NCBI GenBank assembly: GCA_963669265.1
Contig: OY769916.1
Span: 2,728,001-2,792,000, forward strand
Reading direction: 5' to 3'
Source of the DNA: SZUA-547 sp963669265
GTDB lineage: Bacteria; Pseudomonadota; Alphaproteobacteria; Rhodobacterales; Rhodobacteraceae
Length of the DNA stretch: 64,000 bases
Shown: positions 19,301 to 26,276 of the stretch, piece by piece
How the letters are laid out: each line of letters opens with the position of its first letter
How positions within the stretch are numbered: the first letter of the stretch is position 1
The notes under the pieces: model-generated
Told to the model about the DNA's origin: nothing
The model's database searches: none
What the model saw: only the letters and a program-made list of their open reading frames with translations
Made by a program: the position numbers and the translations under genes

Positions 19301-20049
19301 TTCGTGAACGAGAGCGCCAGCGCCTTCAACGGGTCCTCCCCGGGGCGCATGCTCAACGTCAGCATCGCCTTGCTACCGGCGAGATCCTGCGGCCAATCCC
19401 GATTCGGCTCGCCCGGCCAAAGCTGACCGCGAAGCGCAGGAAGCAGCCCCGCCTCGACGATAGAGGATTTGCCGACGCCGGAATTGCCAACAAGCATCAG
19501 AAGGCGATCAGGCCGGTTTCGGAGATGGGTGATCAGCTTGGCGCAGATGTCTTCGCGACCGAAAAACAGCCCCGCCTCCTCGGCGCCCATCGCGGCCAGA
19601 CCAACATAAGGGTTCGTCTCGAGCCACGGTCTCTTCGGTTGAGTTCTTTCGTTCGTCGGCTGCAGAAAGGCGGCGATTTCGCGCTTCAGCGGCTCCAGCT
19701 CTGCGCCCGAGAGATTCACTCTGTGGAATTGACCTAAAAACGGCAGACCGGGCCGGAAGCCGCTGATCAAGATCGGCAGGATTCTGGGAACGCCGCCCTT
19801 GGACCGGTTCAGCCTAAGTGCTTCATAATACTCAAGTTCCTGCCAGTTTCCGACGGACTCGCCGAGGAAGAGCAGGACCAGATCGGATTCGGCAAGCTCC
19901 TGTTCCAGCCGGGGCACCCAATAGGCCCCGCCGACATTGCTTTGCGGCGCGAAATAGACGCGGCAATCCGGCATAACCTCCGGAAGCGCCGACACGACTT
20001 GCTCCACCAGAGACGTGTCGCGCGTGTGATAGCTTACGAATATTCTCAT
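13363..20049 (-). CDS. Giant TIR - STAND NTPase - membrane helix - beta-propeller protein
   Basis: A 2228-residue immune-receptor-like protein. Residues 1-130 form a TIR domain (RIFVSYHTRD start; S65-x3-W69-x3-E73 matches the catalytic Glu site of NAD-cleaving TIRs). Residues 150-560 form an nSTAND1-type NTPase with Walker A GNSGVGKS (188-195), Walker B LLLYVDQYEE (299-308) and the family motif VAHEMLLRRWPRL (520-532). A charged coiled coil (600-630), one membrane helix (about 633-653) and a second coiled coil (655-695) follow. The last 1,490 residues are WD40-like propeller blades (repeated SPDG, LWD and VWD strings), enough for three or more propellers. By family precedent the propellers sense, the NTPase oligomerises and TIR depletes NAD+. 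The frame is intact; base composition is less GC-rich than the neighbours. No Shine-Dalgarno site is visible before ATG 20049. Confidence 0.9.
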   Translation of the reverse strand: MRIFVSYHTRDTSLVEQVVSALPEVMPDCRVYFAPQSNVGGAYWVPRLEQELAESDLVLLFLGESVGNWQELEYYEALRLNRSKGGVPRILPILISGFRPGLPFLGQFHRVNLSGAELEPLKREIAAFLQPTNERTQPKRPWLETNPYVGLAAMGAEEAGLFFGREDICAKLITHLRNRPDRLLMLVGNSGVGKSSIVEAGLLPALRGQLWPGEPNRDWPQDLAGSKAMLTLSMRPGEDPLKALALSFTKTWLQGHADAVAEAIKWAENFQNGANLRDLATAARQEAAKRAGGAAPSSLLLYVDQYEELYTQADPKDVDLFSTLLRDAVSESDLRLIGSLRSDYYGHLQSDAHLFATSNVVDVPPMTGRDIENVIRKPATALGVRIEPPEAVPALAEATAKEIGGLPLLSYLLAAAWEKMQSDAAASGVLALPASEINVGRPLVERAERFVELNETEVETLRRLFTLRLVHASRGGQPVRRRTVESECSPGEWRLAQALCERDWRLLTATEEAGEPAIQVAHEMLLRRWPRLTSWIEQEFEFLAWRAQLDQSRAAWEALDESGRDDALLMGLALANARAWLKSRAEDISDQDRLFIEASQAHDDAGRARIERRKAELTEERERSRKRAIWLSRVSAATAIIFLVMGGGAGWLFVKEREARQREEAANQLALQQAARAEAEAELAVALNLAAVADRALDENTGETGAAAMIALDSLNQTGTEGALQVLRRALSYKPANDPLVDVPWRGTVTFSKDGRIAAWTRRDMFYAGSDAEKVGVDTQIAFLDPLDLSEVARGAVPGGAEIALSHDGATWVASGEMRALHFGATDDWRPQKANLQTGDMAALFHEDEERLVVVHENGRVELRHAPDWTPTGELKFPRSGETRSLYAALAGETLVVLEDETWNGALTFVPLDGSAPIKGEIRMNKLAQAHLAGYPTSLAASGHWAITSHSDRTVRLWDARIGTVAREFTIDGAQGMPSYPAISTDGLIAGAGSRVKSSEGENTTYESVIALWDANGAEALEGWTYPGLAREIAFSPDAARIAVGGENGLDLRTVAPGPVSRLLEDEEVTAMTFDASGSLLVGIQAGRLLRIDPESATVLAEKELGARIAQIAADRFGARLGVVFGDGRDAANWSDVAIVEQRSGRLLANWSVNGPLTAPHLSSDGRVLAAEHWGKDEIMLWSAADGRLLDTVPIDGVFSGFSPSDENLLVDDYKLRIHNRKTGRVQAELGEPGGVSNVNWPSTDDLAVIRDSDGGTSIWNLATGQREQSLPAARWRSPDGKIALIYDADLETLKVVAAETAENIGRVDGPRPWSAAVTNDGRMALLAYEPSDGAASDRLAPWDLVLKDVRSGDTVWSKRVDLPSGYRRINSEAYSTGALSVSGAVLSQDDYLQHWLLYFPPGHDAPWEATHPKGWSIEHQDSDLTGRYVALSEPRALEIRDASTGDSLWRNERPHTDRSVESPVFFPDGDRLMTVKRLSDDPVVTRIHILRTENGQVLHEQTVDGFIQASDISADGAQAVVVIDKDGGQALYVFDTVSGSERAIIPLHSFPKEVRFLRDPNLIAVWDHDSVLTVWDISVGAVLHRISPTVTASDYVHASDAMRAATAKGRSIRLWDTERFEEIASLIADGKINHVSLSPDGQTVVFSAESNRVGSSVGVWTPGSEDPLRRVPAEMVSDIVFSPDGAQIAIRSRELRPEKSAWIQQAVRVIDIATLSPVFSMRALPHGELIWTEFSADGAYLLNEERAQFEGRGTNIRLSMLRVFDLATGTEIARRSLGSGDIVVVPGGSEVIYQGTDRRARRLTLPGERLDAIRAKNNGELRTARGSTTTLAENYWGPTQVFDGAADANVINLSERDGAYNVLKANLSPDGSQVLLSLRDSDWSIDSGGRAELRDAASGDLLHQALDWPYFFNGAWIANDSVAFLSRHEGNTVRKGDDFGLVWWNAKSGETRTLIDDKPLAFAAVSPDGALFAAALGAEDADGNPVGEPEISVWDVATGAHKFSLPTDLTYGQLALSENNRYLASAALNQQVVFDLGTREIVFASGRSASYTVQTSQDNAMDSHVRIHNGYRPAFALGGDVFVLISDQAIILHNLTDGVTERLIERGKISGSTVSADGRYAAVITGDTTANIWDLEARERVISIPLAELRQLAFAGDDASTLLARTDEGVVELTWRPEALVEQACRVYGGGDWAKSRFRMTGAQDPGVCAAMTTGAQSMKANANINP

Positions 20050-20072
20050 CTGCTGAATTCAATCTAAAGCAG
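20050..20072 (-). promoter_or_regulatory. Inverted repeat abutting the giant gene's start codon
   Basis: CTGCT-N13-AGCAG lies immediately before the ATG (20049, minus strand), in the place where a ribosome site would be. It may be a repressor site or an mRNA hairpin that limits translation. Five-base arms are short, so chance is possible. Confidence 0.3.
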
Positions 20073-20678
20073 AATTAGCGTGCCGGAACTCAGGGGGAAT
20101 AGCAAGGATCAAACCAGCTCACTTCATTTGACGTGGGTAGTTCGGTTAGCCGCGAACAAGGGCGCCAGAAGAGAATATCGGATCGGTTCTTTTGGGATCG
20201 ATTTAGCGTTCGATCTCTGGGTCATTTGATCGTGCGTAGCGATCACGACGCCCTTTGCTGCGCGCTCACCGCGGTTCTCATTCATGGATGCGGTCGTATG
20301 TCAGCGCAATTTCGACGGAAAGGCCGCTCGATCTACTGTGTCGGTTCTGACAGTATCGGCCGTCATCTCAGCGTCGCGTTGAAGGATGCCATTCAGCCCG
20401 GCCGAATCGGCGCGCCGCTGAGAACTGCGCTAGCAATTGGTTCTTTGACGAGGTCACGTCAATCGCTGCCTGACCGCTACGAGTCTGAGCGCAAAACGGG
20501 CGTGATCGGGGTTCTCCAGATGACGAAACTGCGTCGCCAGGAGATCATTCCTCTCATTCCAAGTCGCGATTGATCCACGTCATCCAACATCGTCGCCTCG
20601 CATTGTATGGAGACTATGCGAGTGCTGATTTCGCATTCCGCAATTTGATCTGCAACCTAGTGAAATGGCCTGCTGGCG
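20073..20678 (+). other. Intergenic region between the giant gene and the ABC exporter
   Basis: About 600 bp between divergent genes. A 146-codon open frame (20133-20573) has no family resemblance, no ribosome site and a composition unlike the neighbours; I do not call it. CTCGCAT-N12-ATGCGAG (20597-20622) is a 7-bp inverted repeat 57 bp before the exporter ATPase gene and may be its operator. Both genes' promoters must lie here. Confidence 0.4.
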
Positions 20679-21413
20679 ATGGCGTCCACCCTCCAATCAG
20701 GGAAACGGCCGGGTGCGGTGCTCTCCGCAATTGGTCTGACCAAGGTCTATGGCGAAGGCGCGTCCGAGGTGCGGGCGCTGCGGTGCGTTGATCTTGACTT
20801 TTCCTCCGGTGAACTGGCGGTTCTGCTCGGCGCTTCAGGCTGCGGCAAGTCCACGTTGCTCAACATTCTCGGCGGGCTCGATTCGCCCACTGAAGGCGAG
20901 GTGTACTTTCACGGCGAGGCGGTCACCGCCTATGGCGAACACGCGCTGACGCTTTACCGGAGAGAACGGGTCGGCTTCGTCTTCCAATTCTACAACCTGA
21001 TCGCTTCGCTGACGGCGGAGGAGAATGTCGCCCTCGTCACCGAGATCGCCAAGGACCCGTTGAAGCCTGCCGAGGCGCTCGATCTGGTTGGTTTGGGAGA
21101 ACGCAGGCGCCATTTTCCGGCCGAGTTGTCGGGCGGCGAGCAGCAGCGGGTCGCCATCGCCCGCGCCATCGCCAAGCGGCCTGAGATTCTGCTTTGCGAC
21201 GAGCCGACCGGCGCGCTCGACAGCAAGACCGGTGTGGTTGTTCTCGAAGCCATTGAACGGGTCAATCGCGAACTCGGCTCGGTCACTGCGGTCATCACCC
21301 ACAATGCGGCGATCGCGGATATGGCGCATCGGGTCATCAACATGGCCGACGGACGCATTTCCGAGAGCAGGATCAACGAGCACCGGATTGCGCCCGCAGA
21401 GATCGCTTGGTGA
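20679..21413 (+). CDS. ABC exporter ATPase (MacB/LolD type)
   Basis: The ATPase of a MacB-like export system. It has Walker A GASGCGKS, Q-loop VFQFYNLIASLTAEEN, signature LSGGEQQR, Walker B ILLCDEPTGALD and the switch His (ITHN), all typical of the LolD/MacB class. The length is 244 residues. ATG 20679 has a weak ribosome site, and a GTG near 20718 would give a shorter, equally complete domain. It overlaps the permease region and is followed by a periplasmic adaptor, so the three form one operon. The substrate is unknown. Confidence 0.9.
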   Translation: MASTLQSGKRPGAVLSAIGLTKVYGEGASEVRALRCVDLDFSSGELAVLLGASGCGKSTLLNILGGLDSPTEGEVYFHGEAVTAYGEHALTLYRRERVGFVFQFYNLIASLTAEENVALVTEIAKDPLKPAEALDLVGLGERRRHFPAELSGGEQQRVAIARAIAKRPEILLCDEPTGALDSKTGVVVLEAIERVNRELGSVTAVITHNAAIADMAHRVINMADGRISESRINEHRIAPAEIAW

Positions 21414-21418
21414 TCGGG

Positions 21419-23779
21419 ATGGGCGCGCTGAACAAGAAACTCATGCGGGACCTCTGGCGGCTCAGGGGACAAGTTCTGGCTGTCGCGGTCGTGGTGGCGT
21501 CGGGCGCCGCTCTCCTGGTGATGTCGCTGTCGGCGCTCACCTCGCTGAGCGAGACCACCGACGCCTATTACGAACGCAATCGTTTCGCGCATGTCTTCGC
21601 CGGATTAGAGCGCGCGCCGGAGCGGTTGGCCCAAAAAATCAGCGAGATACACGGCGTGCAGACGGTGGAGACGCGAATCTCGGCCTTCGCCACGGTCGAG
21701 GTGGAGGGCGTGTCCGAGCCCATCTCGGCGCAACTCGTGTCGCTGCCCCGGCTGGGCGAGCCGCTGCTCAATCAACTGGCGATGCGCGCGGGCCGTTTGC
21801 CCCGCCCTGACGCCCGAGACGAAGCCGTCGTACTTGAGCCGTTCGTAGAGGCGCACGGGCTCAATCTGGGCGACGAGATCAGCGTTCTGATGAACGGTGC
21901 GAAGCGGCCCGTGCGCATCGTCGGCGTCGCGCTGTCGCCGGAGTTCATCTATGCGATTGCGCAGGGGGGACTGGTGCCTGACGAAGCGCGGTTCGGCGTG
22001 ATCTGGATGGGCCGAGAGGTGCTGGAGGCCGCCTATGATCTGGACGGGGCTTTCAACCATGTCAGTCTCGCCTTGTTGCGGGGAACCAACCCCGACGCCG
22101 TGGTGCAGCGCCTCGACCCGATGCTGGAGCGCTATGGCGGCGTGGGCGCCGTCGCGCGCGCCGACCATCCCTCGCACTGGTTCCTGATGAATGAGCTGGA
22201 GCAGCTCAAGACCACGGCCACCATCCTGCCGACGATCTTTCTGGCGGTCGCCGCGTTTCTGACGAATTCGGTGCTTGCTCGCCTGATCGCGATCGAGCGG
22301 CCCGAGATCAGCCTGATGAAGGCGTTCGGTTACTCGAACCTTCAGGTCGGTGGCCATTACGCTAAACTGGCTCTGGCTATTGCAGCGCTCGGCGTCCTGC
22401 TCGGCTGGGTGGTCGGCGCGGCGTTGGGGCAGGTCTATACTGCGGTCTTCGCCGAGTTCTTTCGGTTTCCCTTCCTGCTGTTCCGACCAAGCGGGATGGA
22501 GTTTGTCCTCTCGGCGGCGGTCTGTCTGGGGGCCTCGCTGATCGGAGCGTTGTCCGCCGTGCGCGGCGCGGTGATCCTGCCGCCCGCCGAGGCGATGCGC
22601 CCGCCATCGCCCGAAAACTTTCGCAGCTCTGAGGGCGCGCGACGGCTGATGGCGCGACTGGACGCGCCGACCCGGATCATCTTTCGGCAGATCGTGCGCG
22701 CGCCGGGCCGGGCCGCGCAAACGGTGATCGGTGTCGCGCTCTCGGTGGCGGTGCTGGTGATGGCGCTGCAATGGAGCGAGGCGATCTCGGCGCTGATCCA
22801 GAGCCATTTCGCCGACACCCAGCGCCAACACGCGACGCTGGGCTTTCATGAGCAGATCTCGATGGAGGGGCGCTATATGCTCGCGCGCCTACCGGGCGTT
22901 TTGGCGGTGGAGCCGGGCCGCGTCGTGCCCGCCGATCTCAGCTCGGGCCTGCGCGTTCATCGCGGCGGCGTCACCGGCCTGCCGCGCGATGCGGAGCTGC
23001 AGGTCATTCACGATGCGCGCGGCTGGACCATGCCGACGCCTGCGGGCGGGCTGGTCCTGAGCGTGAAACTGGCGGACAAACTGGGCGTCGACGTGGGCGA
23101 AATGGTCGCCGTCGAGACGCTCGACCGGCGGCGGGTGAAGTTCGAGGCGCCCGTGGCGGCGGTGCACAGAACCTATATCGACATGCCCGCCTATATGGAG
23201 CTGGGCGCGCTCAACCGTGCGCTCGACGACCCGCAGGTCTTTGAGCTGGCGCAGCTGCTGATCGATCCGTCCGAGGAGGCGCAGTTTTTTACGGCGGTCA
23301 AGCGCCTGCCCGGCCTCTCGGCGCTCTCGATCAAGCGGCATTCGATCGAGAAAATGCTGCAGACGGTCGGCGAATCCGTGCTGATCTTCGTCTCGTTTTT
23401 CACGCTATTCGCCTGCGCGCTGGCCTATGGCGTCACCTATAACGCGGTCAGGGTGGCGCTGTCGGAACGCGGCCGGGACCTCGCCACGCTGCGGGTGCTG
23501 GGATTCACCAAGTGGGAGATTTCCTACATCCTGCTAGGCGAAGCGGCGCTATTGGCGTTTGTCGCGCTGCCGCTGGGGTGCCTGGCGGGCGCCGGTCTCG
23601 TGTACCTGATGCTGGATTCGTTCGACACCGAACTTTTCCGCATTCCATTCAACATCCCCGCTGACACCTATGGAAAAGCGGTGCTGATCGCGCTGGCGGC
23701 CTGCGTCGTCTCGGCGGCTTTGGCCCGTCGGCGACTGGACGAGCTGGACCTGATCGCGGTCCTGAAGACGAGGGAGTAA
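21419..23779 (+). CDS. ABC exporter permease, FtsX/MacB superfamily
   Basis: A 786-residue inner-membrane permease with two FtsX-type units. The N-terminal helix (VLAVAVVVASGAALLVMSL) is followed by a large periplasmic domain, then membrane segments near 275-420, a second periplasmic domain and a final set of helices near 645-780 (LIFVSFFTLFACALAYGV). The C-terminal motif LRVLGFTKWEISYILLGE is the coupling region of this family. ATG 21419 is preferred over TTG 21407, which would overlap the ATPase gene. It works with the ATPase before it and the adaptor after it. Confidence 0.88.
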   Translation: MGALNKKLMRDLWRLRGQVLAVAVVVASGAALLVMSLSALTSLSETTDAYYERNRFAHVFAGLERAPERLAQKISEIHGVQTVETRISAFATVEVEGVSEPISAQLVSLPRLGEPLLNQLAMRAGRLPRPDARDEAVVLEPFVEAHGLNLGDEISVLMNGAKRPVRIVGVALSPEFIYAIAQGGLVPDEARFGVIWMGREVLEAAYDLDGAFNHVSLALLRGTNPDAVVQRLDPMLERYGGVGAVARADHPSHWFLMNELEQLKTTATILPTIFLAVAAFLTNSVLARLIAIERPEISLMKAFGYSNLQVGGHYAKLALAIAALGVLLGWVVGAALGQVYTAVFAEFFRFPFLLFRPSGMEFVLSAAVCLGASLIGALSAVRGAVILPPAEAMRPPSPENFRSSEGARRLMARLDAPTRIIFRQIVRAPGRAAQTVIGVALSVAVLVMALQWSEAISALIQSHFADTQRQHATLGFHEQISMEGRYMLARLPGVLAVEPGRVVPADLSSGLRVHRGGVTGLPRDAELQVIHDARGWTMPTPAGGLVLSVKLADKLGVDVGEMVAVETLDRRRVKFEAPVAAVHRTYIDMPAYMELGALNRALDDPQVFELAQLLIDPSEEAQFFTAVKRLPGLSALSIKRHSIEKMLQTVGESVLIFVSFFTLFACALAYGVTYNAVRVALSERGRDLATLRVLGFTKWEISYILLGEAALLAFVALPLGCLAGAGLVYLMLDSFDTELFRIPFNIPADTYGKAVLIALAACVVSAALARRRLDELDLIAVLKTRE

Positions 23780-23784
23780 GGACG

Positions 23785-24999
23785 ATGACTCTTCCGAAAG
23801 GCAGACTCGTACTGTGGGGCGCGCTGGCTTTGGCACTGGCGGCAGGGCTTTGGATCGCCTTCGCGCCGCGCGCGATCGAAGTGGACATCGCCACGGTCGA
23901 GCGCGGACCATTGGTCGTCACCGTCGCGGAAGAGGGCGAGACCAGGATCAAGGATATCTTCGTCGTCTCCTCGCCGCTCAGGGGCCGCGCGCTTCGGATC
24001 GAGATCGAGGAAGGCGACGCGGTGGCGGCGGGCGAGACGATCGTCGCTGAAATCGAACCGATCGACCCCGCCTTCCTCGACGCGCGCAGCGAGGCCGAGG
24101 CCCGCGCCGCGGTGGAGACCTCTCGCGCGGCGCTGACGCTGGCGGAGGCGAAACTGACCGAGGCGAGCGCCGAGCTGGATTTCGCGACGGCCGAATTGGC
24201 CCGCATGCGCCAGCTCAGAGACAGCAACACCATCTCGGCCCGCGCGCTGGAGGACGCCCAGCGGCTCTACAAGACCCGCGAGGCCGCTGTGTCGACCGCC
24301 GAGGCCGCGGTCCGGATGCGCCAATTCGATCTTGAGGCCAGCGAGGTGCGCCTGTTGCGGCCGGGCGAAGCGATCGATCGCGCCGGCGCTTGCCCCTGCG
24401 TGCCGATCCGCGCACCAGTCGATGGCCGGGTTCTGCGCGTGCTGCACGAAAGCGCGGGCGTCGTCTCCGCGGGCGAACCTCTCATCGAGATCGGCGATCC
24501 GTCAAAGCTCGAGGTCATGGTCGACTACCTCTCCTCGGACGCGGTTCAGATCGAACCCAGACAGCGGGTGATGATCGACGAATGGGGCGGCGCAGACCTG
24601 TTGGGCGGCGTCGTGCGCCGGGTGGAGCCCTACGGGTTCACCAAGGTCTCGGCGTTAGGGATCGAGGAGCAGAGGGTGAATGTGGCGATCGATCTGACCG
24701 ACCCGCCCGCGACCTGGTCGCGCCTCGGGCACGGATTCGAAGTGGTCGCGCGTGTGGTGCTTTGGGAGGGCGATGCGGTCGTGAAGATTCCGCTGACGGC
24801 GCTCTTTCGTGAGAACGGAGCGTGGTCGGTGATGGCCATCGAGGATGGCGCCGCGACCGTCCGGGCGGTCGAGATCGGCCGGCGCACGGAATTGGAGGCG
24901 GAAATCATCGCGGGCGTGATCGAGGGCGAGACGGTCGTCCGCTACCCGAACGACCAGATCATCGACGGAACGCCGGTGACCGCGCGCGGCGGTCGATGA
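23785..24999 (+). CDS. Periplasmic adaptor (HlyD/MacA family) of the ABC exporter
   Basis: Bridges the permease to an outer-membrane channel. The 404-residue chain has an N-terminal anchor helix (LVLWGALALALAAGLWIAF), a split lipoyl-like domain (SSPLRGRALRIEIEEGDAV and later PVDGRVLRVLHESAGVV), a coiled-coil hairpin at about 85-180 and a beta-barrel region. An AAGGA site precedes ATG 23785, five bases after the permease stop. An unusual ACPCV element sits at the return from the hairpin, just before the second lipoyl half. No TolC-like gene is nearby, so the outer channel is shared or absent. Confidence 0.85.
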   Translation: MTLPKGRLVLWGALALALAAGLWIAFAPRAIEVDIATVERGPLVVTVAEEGETRIKDIFVVSSPLRGRALRIEIEEGDAVAAGETIVAEIEPIDPAFLDARSEAEARAAVETSRAALTLAEAKLTEASAELDFATAELARMRQLRDSNTISARALEDAQRLYKTREAAVSTAEAAVRMRQFDLEASEVRLLRPGEAIDRAGACPCVPIRAPVDGRVLRVLHESAGVVSAGEPLIEIGDPSKLEVMVDYLSSDAVQIEPRQRVMIDEWGGADLLGGVVRRVEPYGFTKVSALGIEEQRVNVAIDLTDPPATWSRLGHGFEVVARVVLWEGDAVVKIPLTALFRENGAWSVMAIEDGAATVRAVEIGRRTELEAEIIAGVIEGETVVRYPNDQIIDGTPVTARGGR

Positions 25000-25121
25000 T
25001 TGGTTAGGTCGAGTACTGCCGTAAGGCGTCTGCCCTGAACTCCCTCTTGCGATCTCGAGATTCTTTCACCGCAGCCTCTTCTCGCAGTCTAGGCGCCGCC
25101 GCGAGTATCATTGAAACATGC

Positions 25122-25218
25122 TGTAACGCATGGTTGAGTAGCCGTTATTTTCCGGGCCGCCCGGTCCTGTGCGATAGTCGTTTTAGACAAAGTGTAACGG
25201 CGTCCAACTGTTGTAACG
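25122..25218 (+). promoter_or_regulatory. Three TGTAACG repeats upstream of the Sel1/P460 pair
   Basis: TGTAACG occurs at 25122-25128, 25193-25199 and 25212-25218, all within 110 bp of the next start codon. The last two are spaced 19 bp apart (about two helical turns). The first is inside ATGC-N6-GCAT. They look like a direct-repeat operator or an activator array; the regulator is unknown. Confidence 0.45.
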
Positions 25219-25230
25219 TGTGAAAACCGG

Positions 25231-25656
25231 ATGAAAACCAACGGAAATACCGACGGATCATCGCGCCGCTCTAGGGTGCCCGGCGTGATTTTGGCCGCGC
25301 TTGGTCTCTTATTGGCGATGGGCTCGTCCGTCGCCGCCGACTCGGCCTCCATCGAAAGCAAGGCTGAGCTTCAGGCGGTTCAGGCCTATGACGGCGGCGA
25401 TATTGCGACCGCCGCTGAATTGTGGCTCGCGCTGGCGGAGGCGGGATCTCTGGACGCCGCGCTCGCGCTCGCCTCTCTGGTGGAGCCGGGCGGCGAAGGT
25501 CAAACCGATACCGGCCTCGCCCGCGCGCTCTATCGCACCGCCGCCGACGCTGGCGACGCGTTGGCGGCCTACAATCTTGAAAAACTCGACAATCAATTTG
25601 GCGTCGGGCCAGTCCCGCGCGTCGCAGAACATCCCAAATCGGAGATACCCCAATGA
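25231..25656 (+). CDS. Exported Sel1-like repeat protein
   Basis: A 141-residue protein with an N-terminal membrane or signal segment (VPGVILAALGLLLAMGSSVAA, about 17-36) and two or three short helical repeats of the Sel1/TPR kind (YDGGDIATAAELWLALAEAGSLDAAL; RALYRTAADAGDALAAYNL). It probably acts as a periplasmic protein-binding partner. It overlaps the cytochrome gene by 4 bases (ATGA), so the two are coupled and likely work together. Confidence 0.7.
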   Translation: MKTNGNTDGSSRRSRVPGVILAALGLLLAMGSSVAADSASIESKAELQAVQAYDGGDIATAAELWLALAEAGSLDAALALASLVEPGGEGQTDTGLARALYRTAADAGDALAAYNLEKLDNQFGVGPVPRVAEHPKSEIPQ

Positions 25657-26276
25657 GATTTCCCGCCGCCATCGCCGCGCTGTTGGGCGCCGCCCTGGCA
25701 TTGATGGTTGAAGCCGCCGCAGCGACCCCCGCGCACGCGCAGGCCTGCAGCACAGAGACGGCCAAGGACGATATCGAAGGTCCCGAAGCGCAGGCGCTTT
25801 ACGACTGCATCGCCGACTCGCTTTTCGAGGGTTATCAGGCCTCCGGATTGCCGGAGGCCGAAGCCTACAAGCAATGGTCGCTGGCCTCGACCGCGCCCTA
25901 TATTTCGGCCACCCACGGCAACCGTTTCGTCAACAACGTGATCAACGATGTCGGCAAGGAGGCGTATCTCGATTTCCTCGAGGAAGGGTTCAAGATGCCG
26001 GTCGGCTCCATCGCGGCGAAAGAAAGCTTCACCCTGAACAAAAAGGGAGAGGTGAAGCGTGGGCCGCTCTTCTTCATGGAAAAAGTCGCGCGCGGCGCGC
26101 TGCCGGAGACCGCCGACTGGAAATACACCCTGATCCTGCCGAACGGCAAAGTCATGGGCGTGACCGGAACGGAAACCGGCGGGAAAGTGAAATTCTGCCA
26201 TGACTGCCATGAGGCGGTCGTCGAGACGCAGGATGCGATGTTCTACCTGCCGGAGGAGTATCGCGTCACCCAATAG
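25653..26276 (+). CDS. Periplasmic c-type cytochrome P460-like protein
   Basis: A 207-residue exported haem protein. A signal peptide is cleaved near residue 30 (AHAQA). The core KRGPLFFMEKVARG and DWKYTLILPNGKVMGV resembles the cytochrome P460 / cytochrome c'-beta fold, and the haem site CHDCH at 182-186 fits CxxCH. The family binds or oxidises hydroxylamine and nitric oxide, or has unknown roles in other bacteria. Cys32 and Cys52 may pair. The family's cross-linking Lys could not be placed with certainty. It ends 11 bases inside the convergent lpxK gene. Confidence 0.7.
   Translation: MRFPAAIAALLGAALALMVEAAAATPAHAQACSTETAKDDIEGPEAQALYDCIADSLFEGYQASGLPEAEAYKQWSLASTAPYISATHGNRFVNNVINDVGKEAYLDFLEEGFKMPVGSIAAKESFTLNKKGEVKRGPLFFMEKVARGALPETADWKYTLILPNGKVMGVTGTETGGKVKFCHDCHEAVVETQDAMFYLPEEYRVTQ

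Noticed and set aside
20133..20573. 146-codon open frame between the giant gene and the ABC exporter
   Set aside because: No family resemblance, no ribosome site, and amino-acid composition unlike neighbouring genes; likely chance in a non-coding region.
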